Translations under genes and position numbers: made by a program
Part shown: positions 1 to 6,674 of the stretch, piece after piece
Numbering within the stretch: the first letter of the stretch is position 1
Layout: the number at the start of each line of letters is the position of its first letter
Assembly (NCBI GenBank): GCA_022838965.1
Contig: JALHDK010000036.1
Span: forward strand, 1-10,625
Length of the DNA stretch: 10,625 bases
Direction: 5' to 3'
Origin: Actinomycetales bacterium
GTDB taxonomy: Bacteria; Actinomycetota; Actinomycetes; Actinomycetales; Actinomycetaceae
Notes under the pieces: model-generated
Told to the model about the DNA's origin: nothing
Seen by the model: only the letters and a program-made list of their open reading frames with translations
Database searches by the model: none

Positions 1-20
1 CACGGGCTGACGGGGAGTGG

Positions 21-1766
21 ATGCCGGTGTCGAGCCATGGGGCGGTGATCAGGCTTCGCGCCCTGCGTGACCTGCTCGACTCTCTCGCGTTCCCCCTGGA
101 GATCGACCGGGTCGCCCAGGCGCGGGCCGCCACCGACCACGTCGTCAACCAGCTCGATGACTACGTCCTGCCGCGCTACGAGCGCCTGGACGCCCCCCTG
201 CTGGCGGTCGTGGGCGGTTCGACCGGCGCGGGGAAGTCCACCGTGGTGAACTCGCTGCTCGGCACCGTCGTGGCGGCGTCGTCGGCCATCCGCCCCACCA
301 CGCGCCGCCCCCTGCTCCTCCATCACCCCGCGGAGGGCGAGTGGTTCGACGACGACCGGATCCTCCCCTCCCTCGCACGGGTACGCGTGGCCCCGGACGC
401 CCCGCCCTCCACGAGCCTCGCCGACGGTCCGGTGCACTCGGAGCTTGAGATCCGGGCCTCCGCGGCCCTGCCCCCGGGCCTCGCACTCGTCGACGCCCCG
501 GATGTCGATTCGATCGTGGACGAGAACCGCCTGCTCGCCGCCCAGCTGCTGGCCGCCGCCGACCTGTGGCTGTTCGTCACGACGGCGGCCCGGTATGCCG
601 ACGCCGTCCCGTGGGACCTGCTCCGCGACGCGGCCACCCGCAACATCGTGGTCGCCATCATCCTCGACCGCGTCCCGCCCGAGGTGCTCGGCGAGGTGCG
701 GGAGGACCTGCGCCGACGGCTCGTCGAGGGAGGGCTCGGGGGAGCACCCCTCTTCACGATCCTCGAGTCCCCCCTGCGCGGGGGCCTGCTCCCCGAGCGC
801 GAGATCGCACCCATCCGGGAATGGCTCGGGGGGCTCGCCGCCGACGCGGCCTCGCGCTCACGGGTCGCCCGGCAGACGCTCGCGGGGGCGGTCGAATCCG
901 TGCTGCGGCAGGCGGTCGCGGTGGCGGCGGCGGCCGACGAGCAGGTGGCCGCGGCGGACCGCCTGCGCGGGCAGACGGTGGACGCGCGGGACGCCGGCCT
1001 CCGGCGGATCCGGAGCGCCACCGCGGACGGCTCGCTCCTGCGTGGCGAGGTCCTGGCACGGTGGCAGGAGTTCGTCGGCACGGGGGAGTTCCTCCGCAGC
1101 CTGGAGGCCCAGGTCGGCCGGCTGCGGGACCGGGTCTCGGCGTTCCTGCGCGGGCAGCCCCAGCCGGGCGAGCACGTGGAGGCCGCGATCGAGGAGGGGC
1201 TGCTCACCCTCCTGGTGGCCGAGGCCCAGCGCGCCGCCGCGGACATGGACCACGCCTGGCGCTTCGAGGGGGGCGGCCGCGAGCTGCTGGCCGCGGCCCT
1301 GAAGTCGCTCCCCTCCGAGGCGCGGCTGCGGTCCGAGGCCTCCCGTCACGTCGTCGAATGGCAGTCCGACCTCCTCGACCTGGTGCGGACCGAGGGCGCG
1401 GATCGTCGCTTCACCGCCCGCATGCTGTCCCTGGGCGTCAATGGCCTCGGCATCGCGCTCATGGTGCTCATCCTCGCCTCGACGGGCGGCGTCATCACCG
1501 GGGCGGAGGTGGCCGCGGCAGGTGGCACCGCCGTCGTCGGCCAGAAGCTGCTCGAGGCCGTGTTCGGCGAGGACGCCGTCCGCCGCATGGCGAAGCAGGC
1601 CCGCGACCAGCTCCACCAGCACGCGGAGCAGCTGCTGGACTGGTACCTCGCGCCCTTCGTGCGGGCCATCGACGACCTGCCCCTCCGGGCGGACGCCCGC
1701 GCCGCGATCGAGGCGGCGGTGGCGCAGGTCCGGGCGGAGCAGCACCGGAATGGAGACGTCGCATGA
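21..1766 (+). CDS. Dynamin-like / YfjP-type membrane GTPase, first of a tandem pair
   Basis: 581-residue GTPase with one hydrophobic region, probably a peripheral or integral membrane protein of the bacterial dynamin-like group. Seen: P-loop GSTGAGKS at residues 66-73, a G2-like RPTTRRP at 91-97, a G3-like DAPDVDS at 158-164, and YADAV at 192-196. The G4 position reads LDRV (215-218) instead of NKxD, so guanine recognition may be altered. Residues 290-460 are Ala/Arg/Glu-rich and probably helical, as in dynamin stalks. A hydrophobic stretch lies at about 469-488, followed by a Gly/Ala-rich segment to about 508. The C-terminus is helical. The gene overlaps the next GTPase by four bases, so the two are coupled. 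Start: ATG at 21 lies only 3 bases after GGGGAG (12-17); in-frame GTG at 27 has better spacing and is a real alternative. Family relatives are often misnamed ABC transporters; I see no ABC signature. Substrate and process are unknown. Confidence 0.85.
   Translation: MPVSSHGAVIRLRALRDLLDSLAFPLEIDRVAQARAATDHVVNQLDDYVLPRYERLDAPLLAVVGGSTGAGKSTVVNSLLGTVVAASSAIRPTTRRPLLLHHPAEGEWFDDDRILPSLARVRVAPDAPPSTSLADGPVHSELEIRASAALPPGLALVDAPDVDSIVDENRLLAAQLLAAADLWLFVTTAARYADAVPWDLLRDAATRNIVVAIILDRVPPEVLGEVREDLRRRLVEGGLGGAPLFTILESPLRGGLLPEREIAPIREWLGGLAADAASRSRVARQTLAGAVESVLRQAVAVAAAADEQVAAADRLRGQTVDARDAGLRRIRSATADGSLLRGEVLARWQEFVGTGEFLRSLEAQVGRLRDRVSAFLRGQPQPGEHVEAAIEEGLLTLLVAEAQRAAADMDHAWRFEGGGRELLAAALKSLPSEARLRSEASRHVVEWQSDLLDLVRTEGADRRFTARMLSLGVNGLGIALMVLILASTGGVITGAEVAAAGGTAVVGQKLLEAVFGEDAVRRMAKQARDQLHQHAEQLLDWYLAPFVRAIDDLPLRADARAAIEAAVAQVRAEQHRNGDVA
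1752..1755 (+). promoter_or_regulatory. Ribosome binding site for the second GTPase, inside the first gene
   Basis: GGAG lies 7 bases before the ATG at 1763, within the last codons of the upstream GTPase gene. This fixes the start of the second GTPase, whose reading frame stays open far upstream, and supports coupled translation through the ATGA overlap at 1763-1766. Confidence 0.6.
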
Positions 1767-3346
1767 AGGCCCCCACCCTCGCGGAGGAGGTGGCTGCGCT
1801 CACCCGGGCCGTCGATCTCGCGGACGGCCGGCTCTCGGACGCGCCGCTCACCGCGGCCCGGGAGACGCTGGAGAAGATCGGTGCCCGGTCGCTGCTCGCA
1901 CCCGACCGGACCGTCGTCGCGCTGCTCGGCGCCACCGGCTCGGGCAAGTCGTCGGTCTTCAACGCCCTCGTCGGCGAGCCGATCGCCCGCGTGGCCGCCA
2001 CCCGGCCGACCACGCGCCGCCCGCTCGCGGCCACCTGGGGCGAGGGGGCGGCGGAGCTGCTCGACTGGCTCGCCGTGCCTGACCGGGTGGCCCGGCCCGA
2101 CGACGGCTCCGGCCTCATCCTCCTCGACCTGCCCGACATCGACTCGACCGAGCTGGAGCACCGCGAGATCGCCCGTCGCATGTCCGAGGTGGTGGACGTG
2201 CTGGTGTGGGTGCTGGACCCGCAGAAGTACGCCGACGCCGTCGTGCACCACGAGTACCTCCGGCCGCTGGCCACCCACGCCGACGTCACCCTCGTGGTGC
2301 TCAACCAGGCGGACCGGGTGAGTGAGGCCGAGGCGGCCTCCATCCTCCGCGACCTGCGCCGCATCCTGATCGCGGACGGGATGCACGGTGTGGAGGTGAC
2401 CGCCGTCTCCGCGCGCACCGGGGCCGGCATCCCCGAACTGCGCGCCCGCATCACGGCCATCGCCGCCTCGAAGCAGGCCCGCCTCGCCCGGGCGCACGAC
2501 GACCTGCGGCGCTCCGCGTTGCGGCTCGACGAGGCCGCCGACGGCGCCGCGGCCCCCGTGGGCGGGATCAGCCGGGCGAACCGCGACCGACTGCTCGACG
2601 CCGCGTACCGCGCCGCCGGGATCCCCGCGGTCGCCCAGGCGGTGCGGGGCTCCCACATCCGGCGGGCGCGGGCGCACGTCGGCTGGCCGCCGGTGCGGTG
2701 GCTCGCGAAGTTCCGGCCGGATCCGCTGCGGCGGCTCCACCTCGACCGCGCCGTGACCGACCCCGCGCTCGCGCGCACCTCCCTGCCGGGGCCCACCCCG
2801 GTGCAGGAGGCGGCGGTCCGGGCCGCCGCGCACGCGCTCGTCACGGGTGCCACCGGCGGACTGCCGGACATGTGGCGCTCGGGAATCCTGCAGGAGGTGG
2901 AGGCCCGGATCCCGGCGGTGGTCGCCACCCTCGACACCGCGGTGGCCGGGGTGGACTACGAGCGGGACAGCCGCCCGGTGTGGTGGCGGATCGTGGGAAC
3001 CCTCCAGGTGCTGCTGGTCGCCGCCGCCGCGGTGGGTGCGGTGTGGCTCGGCGGCCTGTACGTCATGGACTACCTCCGCATGCCGCCTCCCACCACCCCC
3101 ATGCTGTGGGAGATCCCCTGGCCGAGTGCCCTGATCATCGGGGGGCTGGTGCTCGGTGCGCTGGTCGCGCTGGTCTCGATGGCGTTCGCCCGCGTGGGTG
3201 CCACCCGCAAGGCCCGCAGGGTCACCGGGCGGCTGCGCGAGGCGGTGGCCCGGGCCGTGGAGCGCCAGCTGGTGGCCCCGTTGCGCACCGAGCTCGAGGA
3301 CTACGAGTACTTCCGCAGCGCGCTGGGCACGATCCTGCGGCGCTGA
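1763..3346 (+). CDS. Dynamin-like / YfjP-type membrane GTPase, second of a tandem pair
   Basis: 527-residue paralogue of the preceding gene. Seen: P-loop GATGSGKS (56-63), RPTTRRP (81-87), G3-like DLPDIDS (122-128), YADAV (156-160), a near-canonical G4 NQAD (181-184) and a G5-like SAR (216-218). Residues 235-400 are basic and helical in character. Two membrane segments follow at about 411-434 and 453-476, joined by a Pro-rich loop (439-454), then a helical tail. The GTPase domain therefore faces the cytoplasm, anchored by a C-terminal hairpin. The start is ATG at 1763, chosen for its GGAG site and four-base overlap; the frame is open much further upstream but that part is a shadow of gene one. 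Bacterial dynamin-like proteins often come as adjacent unequal pairs (known: Streptomyces DynA/DynB, mycobacterial IniA/IniC) that act together in membrane remodelling. That role is inferred here, and the pair may belong to a different subfamily. Confidence 0.85.
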   Translation: MKAPTLAEEVAALTRAVDLADGRLSDAPLTAARETLEKIGARSLLAPDRTVVALLGATGSGKSSVFNALVGEPIARVAATRPTTRRPLAATWGEGAAELLDWLAVPDRVARPDDGSGLILLDLPDIDSTELEHREIARRMSEVVDVLVWVLDPQKYADAVVHHEYLRPLATHADVTLVVLNQADRVSEAEAASILRDLRRILIADGMHGVEVTAVSARTGAGIPELRARITAIAASKQARLARAHDDLRRSALRLDEAADGAAAPVGGISRANRDRLLDAAYRAAGIPAVAQAVRGSHIRRARAHVGWPPVRWLAKFRPDPLRRLHLDRAVTDPALARTSLPGPTPVQEAAVRAAAHALVTGATGGLPDMWRSGILQEVEARIPAVVATLDTAVAGVDYERDSRPVWWRIVGTLQVLLVAAAAVGAVWLGGLYVMDYLRMPPPTTPMLWEIPWPSALIIGGLVLGALVALVSMAFARVGATRKARRVTGRLREAVARAVERQLVAPLRTELEDYEYFRSALGTILRR

Positions 3347-3370
3347 TCAGGCCTGCGCCGCTGATCAGTC
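3335..3370. repeat. 18-bp tandem duplication spanning two convergent stop codons
   Basis: Two adjacent 18-bp units, 3335-3352 and 3353-3370, match at 16 of 18 positions (differences at unit positions 6 and 17). Each unit contains the palindrome TGATCA, which reads TGA on both strands. The left unit supplies the stop of the second GTPase (3344-3346), the right unit the stop of the helicase (3365-3367). Because the period is a multiple of three, each gene has a second in-frame TGA 18 bases beyond its own. Confidence 0.85.
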
Positions 3371-5125
3371 GAAGCGCCTGCGGCGACCCTCGTTCCGGTC
3401 ATTCCGGCTGCCCGCCCGGTGGGGCCGGTCGGGCCGGTGGGGTCGCTCGGGCCGGCGGTCGCTGCCCGGGCCCAGGTCGGGGGCCATGCGCAGCGCCCGC
3501 CCCGCGACCCGGCTCTTCTGGAGCCGCCGGATCGAGTCGTCGGACGGCTCGGACTCGAGTTCCACCAGGGAGAAGGACGGGTAGATGTCGATGCGGCCGA
3601 TGTCGCGCCCCTCGATCCGGCCGTCACCGGTCAGCGCGCCCACGATCGCGCCCGGCTTCACGCCGTCGCGGTGCCCCACCTCCACCCGGTAGCGGAACGT
3701 GCCGCGCGCGCGTTCGTGCCGGCCGGGCCGCCCGGGGGGCCGCACCTCGGCGACGCGGGCCTCGCGGGGCGCGCCGCGGCCCTCGAAGTGGGCGGAGAGG
3801 AAGTTGCCGTGGTCGTCGACCTGCTCCTCGCGGCGCGGACGGCCGCCCGGACTCACGGGCTCCGGCTCGGTGCCCACGGCGGCCGCGAGCAGGGCGGCGG
3901 CGAGGTCCAGGGGGTCGGCACCGGTGGCGCGGACGGCGTCGCGGAAGGGCGCGAGGTCCCCCGACGGCAGCCCGCCGAGAACCCGGCCGATGCGATGGGC
4001 GACGACGTCCGCGGGGGTGGGGACCGTCACCTCCGTGAGCTGCGTGTGGGTCAGGCGCTCGATGGTCCGCAGCCGGTCGTACTCCCGCGGGGTGAAGAAG
4101 GTGAGGGCCTTCCCCTTGCGGCCGGCGCGGCCGGTGCGGCCAACCCGGTGCACGTACGCCTCGGCTTCCCGCGGGACGTCGAAGTTGACCACGAGCCCGA
4201 TCCGGTCGACGTCGAGGCCGCGGGCCGCGACGTCGGTCGCCACCAGCACGTCGAGGGTCCCCTGCCGCAGGCGTTCGATGAGTCGCTCGCGCTCGGCCTG
4301 TGCGACGTCGCCCGAGATCGACGACGCCCGCACCCCGCGGGCCGCGAGTGCGGTCGCCACCTCCTCCGCGGAGGACCGGGTGCGGACGAAGACGAGCGCC
4401 GCGTCCTCGCGCCACACCGAGAGGACCCGGGCAAGGGCCTCCACCTTGTAGCGGAACGGCACCACGGCGTAGAGCTGCTCGGTGTTCTCCACCGTGGACG
4501 CCGCGGGCGTCACCTCCACGCGCAGCGGCTCGCGCAGGTGCGTGGCGGCCACGCGGGCGATCGCGTCGGGCATCGTCGCGGAGAACAGGGCCGTGACGCG
4601 CTCGGCGGGAATGGAGGACGCGATGGTCTCGACGTCCTCCGCGAATCCCATGCGCAGCATCTCGTCGGCCTCGTCCAGGACGAACACGCGCAGCTGCGAC
4701 AGGTCGAGGGCACCGCGTTCCATCAGGTCCACCACCCGACCGGGCGTGCCCACCACCACCTGGGCGCCGTGCTTGAGGGCCCGCAGCTGGGGGAGGTAGC
4801 TCGCCCCACCGTAGACGGGCACCACCTCCACGTCGATGTGGGCGGCGAAGGACGCGATGGCGTCCGCGACCTGGATGGCGAGTTCGCGGGTGGGGGTCAG
4901 GACGAGTGCCTGCACGTGCCGGTCGCCGGGGACGATCCGGGCGAGCAGCGGGAGGCCGAAGGCGGCGGTCTTCCCGGTCCCCGTCTGGGCGATGCCGACG
5001 ACGTCGCGACCCTCGAGGAGGGCGGGGATCGCGGACCGCTGGATGTCGGTCGCCTCGGTGAAGCCGAGATCGGCGACGGCGCGCTGCAGCGGTTCCGGCA
5101 GCATGAATGAATCGAACTGAGTCAC
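3365..5125 (-). CDS. deaD: DEAD-box ATP-dependent RNA helicase with DbpA-type RNA-binding domain
   Basis: 586-residue RNA helicase that unwinds short RNA duplexes using ATP, in the cytoplasm; family members act in ribosome assembly, RNA decay and cold adaptation. All core motifs are intact: Q-motif glutamine near 29, motif I AQTGTGKT (46-53), Ia PTRELA (78-83), TPGR (127-130), DEAD (151-154), SAT (182-184), ARGLDVDR (301-308) and HRVGRTGR (326-333). A linker (about 415-475) leads to a DbpA/CsdA-like RNA-binding domain at about 476-547, then an Arg/Pro-rich tail (555-586) with RPx repeats. The start is GTG, preceded by AAGGG (5132-5136) at 6 bases; a later in-frame ATG at 5104 has no such site and would remove conserved N-terminal residues. 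It lies 54 bp after the MFS gene on the same strand, so co-transcription is likely. The CsdA/DeaD subfamily is my best fit; the exact orthologue is uncertain. Confidence 0.93.
   Translation of the reverse strand: MTQFDSFMLPEPLQRAVADLGFTEATDIQRSAIPALLEGRDVVGIAQTGTGKTAAFGLPLLARIVPGDRHVQALVLTPTRELAIQVADAIASFAAHIDVEVVPVYGGASYLPQLRALKHGAQVVVGTPGRVVDLMERGALDLSQLRVFVLDEADEMLRMGFAEDVETIASSIPAERVTALFSATMPDAIARVAATHLREPLRVEVTPAASTVENTEQLYAVVPFRYKVEALARVLSVWREDAALVFVRTRSSAEEVATALAARGVRASSISGDVAQAERERLIERLRQGTLDVLVATDVAARGLDVDRIGLVVNFDVPREAEAYVHRVGRTGRAGRKGKALTFFTPREYDRLRTIERLTHTQLTEVTVPTPADVVAHRIGRVLGGLPSGDLAPFRDAVRATGADPLDLAAALLAAAVGTEPEPVSPGGRPRREEQVDDHGNFLSAHFEGRGAPREARVAEVRPPGRPGRHERARGTFRYRVEVGHRDGVKPGAIVGALTGDGRIEGRDIGRIDIYPSFSLVELESEPSDDSIRRLQKSRVAGRALRMAPDLGPGSDRRPERPHRPDRPHRAGSRNDRNEGRRRRFD
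3419..3454 (-). repeat. 9-bp coding repeat encoding RPx units in the helicase tail
   Basis: Four consecutive 9-base units encode RPE, RPH, RPD and RPH (helicase residues 558-569), with a decayed RAG unit after them. The first two codons are nearly constant (CGG or CGA, then CCC) and the third varies. This is a low-complexity basic tail, of the kind that gives many DEAD-box proteins extra RNA affinity; such repeats can change copy number by slippage. Confidence 0.6.
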
Positions 5126-5179
5126 GAGGAGCCCTTGGTGCCCGGTGGAGATTGGCGCGGGTCGGCGCCCCTGTTCCTC

Positions 5180-6589
5180 TCAGGCTATCGGTGAATCCCC
5201 GCCGGCGGCCGGGCGGACCCCGGTGAGCTTGGGCACACGGGCCGCGGCCGCCACGCCCAGCAGGGCGAGGGCCACCATCGCGAGGAATCCCGGGAGGTAC
5301 GGGTTGGCCCCGGTGCCGAGCAGGGCGGTGAAGGTCACCCCGAAGAGCGCGAGCCCGAGCGCCGCGCCGGTGCCGTCGGCGATCTGCAGGGCGGCGGAGA
5401 CCTCGCCGTGGCTCGTCGGCGGGGTGATGCCGAGGGCCAGCACCGCCATGGCCGGGAAGACGAGGCCCATCCCGAGGCCGGCGAAGAGCCAGCCGGCGAC
5501 GGCGACCGGGGCGGGCACGCCGTCGAGGACCACGAGGGAGGACACCGCGGTTCCCAGGGCCACCAGCATGCTGCCCCACCAGGCGGCGCGGTGGCGGACC
5601 TCCGGATCGGTGAGCCGGCCCTGGATCCAGGAGCCGAGGGCCCAGGTCACCGAGCCGACCGTCAGGACGAGACCGGCCGGGGCGGGGTCCCAGCCCCGTT
5701 CACGCTGCAGCAGGAGCGGGAGGAAGGACTCCATGGTGATCACCACCGCACTCACCAGCAGCCGGGTCGCGACGACGGTGGGGATACCCCGCCGCAGCCG
5801 GAAGGTGCCCGCGGGGAGGAGCCGGGGCAGGAACACGGCAACCAGCACGAGGGCTGCGGCGCCGCGGGCGAGTCCCGCCGGGGACGTCCCCGCGCCCTGC
5901 AGCACGGCCACCGCCGTCGCGACGATGAGGGCGGGGACGAGCGTGCGGCGCGCCTTCCGGCGGACGGCGGCCGGATCGGGAGTGCGGGAGGCGGCGACGC
6001 CGTCGGCGATCGGGAGGAGCGGGCGGAGGAAGCCGACGGCGGCCACCGCGAGCGGGGCGACGGCGAGGAACACGAGCCGCCAGGTGAACGTCTGGGCGAG
6101 GTAGCCGGCGAGCGGCGGACCGATGAGCGAGGGCACCACCCACGCGGCCGAGAAGGCGGCGAAGAAGCGGGGCCGCCGTCCGGGCGGCACGATCGCCCCC
6201 ACGGCCGCGTAGAGGGAGACGGTGAGGATGCCGGTGCCGAGACCGGTGACCCCCCGCCCGAGGGCGACCGCCGGCATGGTCTGCGCCAGGCCTGCGACCA
6301 GCAGCCCGAGGGAGAACAGTGCCACGCCCCACAGCAGCGGGCCGCGCAACGACCGGGCGTCCACCCACAGGCCGGCCGCGGCCGTGGCAGCGATGTGGCA
6401 GGCCAGGGGCAGGCCCATGGCGAGGGCGTACAGTCGCAGCCCGTCGAGCTCGCGCGCCACCACCGGCATGATCGTGGTGACGGCGAGGTTCTCGAAGGCA
6501 CCCAGGGAGATGAGCACCACCGAGCCGACGAGGAGGAGACGCAGTGCCTGCTCGGACACGTCGACCGCGGAACCGTGGGGGCCGGGCAC
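5180..6589 (-). CDS. Major facilitator superfamily exporter (drug:H+ antiporter-like)
   Basis: 469-residue, almost wholly hydrophobic inner-membrane transporter with about 12-14 helices. Family motifs are visible: a degenerate motif [12 protein letters not shown] (73-83), between helices 2 and 3; motif B-like [10 protein letters not shown] (111-120), whose Arg112 is the antiporter arginine; and motif C-like [11 protein letters not shown] (152-162), a mark of proton-coupled exporters. Direction of transport (efflux) follows from motif C; substrate is unknown. Start: GTG at 6589, because GGAGA lies 8 bases upstream. The frame is open to 6967, but that stretch is antisense to aspS and has no transporter character; a GTG at 6559 lacks a ribosome site. 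It is divergent from aspS and sits 54 bp upstream of the helicase on the same strand. No adjacent regulator gene is present to hint at an inducer. Confidence 0.88.
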   Translation of the reverse strand: MPGPHGSAVDVSEQALRLLLVGSVVLISLGAFENLAVTTIMPVVARELDGLRLYALAMGLPLACHIAATAAAGLWVDARSLRGPLLWGVALFSLGLLVAGLAQTMPAVALGRGVTGLGTGILTVSLYAAVGAIVPPGRRPRFFAAFSAAWVVPSLIGPPLAGYLAQTFTWRLVFLAVAPLAVAAVGFLRPLLPIADGVAASRTPDPAAVRRKARRTLVPALIVATAVAVLQGAGTSPAGLARGAAALVLVAVFLPRLLPAGTFRLRRGIPTVVATRLLVSAVVITMESFLPLLLQRERGWDPAPAGLVLTVGSVTWALGSWIQGRLTDPEVRHRAAWWGSMLVALGTAVSSLVVLDGVPAPVAVAGWLFAGLGMGLVFPAMAVLALGITPPTSHGEVSAALQIADGTGAALGLALFGVTFTALLGTGANPYLPGFLAMVALALLGVAAAARVPKLTGVRPAAGGDSPIA

Positions 6590-6597
6590 GATGCGAT

Positions 6598-6602
6598 TCT
6601 CC
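6598..6602 (-). promoter_or_regulatory. Ribosome binding site deciding the MFS start
   Basis: Read on the minus strand, GGAGA lies 8 bases before the GTG at 6589. It is the only good site among the candidate starts of this gene and therefore sets the N-terminus. Confidence 0.55.
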
Positions 6603-6661
6603 GGGTGGGGTCCGACTAATATCAAGTTGCCCGCGCCCGTCCCGCGTGCGGCACCCACCAC

Positions 6662-6668
6662 GGAAAGG
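6662..6668 (+). promoter_or_regulatory. Ribosome binding site for aspS
   Basis: GGAAAGG ends 6 bases before the GTG at 6675. It supports this GTG as the true start although the frame stays open upstream to 6222; the resulting N-terminus (V/M-HRTHAAG) matches the usual actinobacterial AspRS beginning. Confidence 0.6.
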
Positions 6669-6674
6669 CCTCCA

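Larger units (their letters stand above)
6590..6674. promoter_or_regulatory. Divergent promoter region between the MFS gene and aspS
   Basis: This 85-bp gap must hold promoters for both directions. It contains the one AT-rich patch in the intergenic DNA, around 6615-6628. On the plus strand TAATAT (6617-6622) could be a -10 for aspS, giving a leader of about 45 bases. On the minus strand TATTAG (6621-6616) could be a -10 for the MFS gene, giving a leader of about 20 bases. Neither has a clear -35 at 16-18 bp, which is common in high-GC actinobacteria. The two candidates overlap, so initiation might be mutually exclusive. These hexamer matches are only four of six and are tentative. Confidence 0.35.

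Noticed and set aside
1..20. Possible end of an upstream gene (TGA at 8-10)
   Set aside because: Too little sequence remains to assign a frame or product, so no feature is called.
566..1762. Upstream extension of the second GTPase frame to ATG at 566
   Set aside because: This part is out of frame over the first GTPase and gives Arg/Pro/Gly-rich nonsense. The ATG at 1763 has a GGAG site and a four-base overlap.
3419..5110. Plus-strand open frame of over 500 codons opposite the helicase
   Set aside because: Gly/Arg/His-rich shadow of an intact DEAD-box gene; no ribosome site or recognisable motif.
5145..6104. Plus-strand open frames opposite the MFS gene
   Set aside because: Ser/Arg/Ala-rich translations with no domain, mirror images of a GC-rich membrane-protein gene.
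6222..6674. Upstream extension of the aspS frame to ATG at 6222
   Set aside because: It lies antisense to the MFS gene and would add about 150 residues not found in AspRS. The GTG at 6675 gives the family's normal N-terminus.
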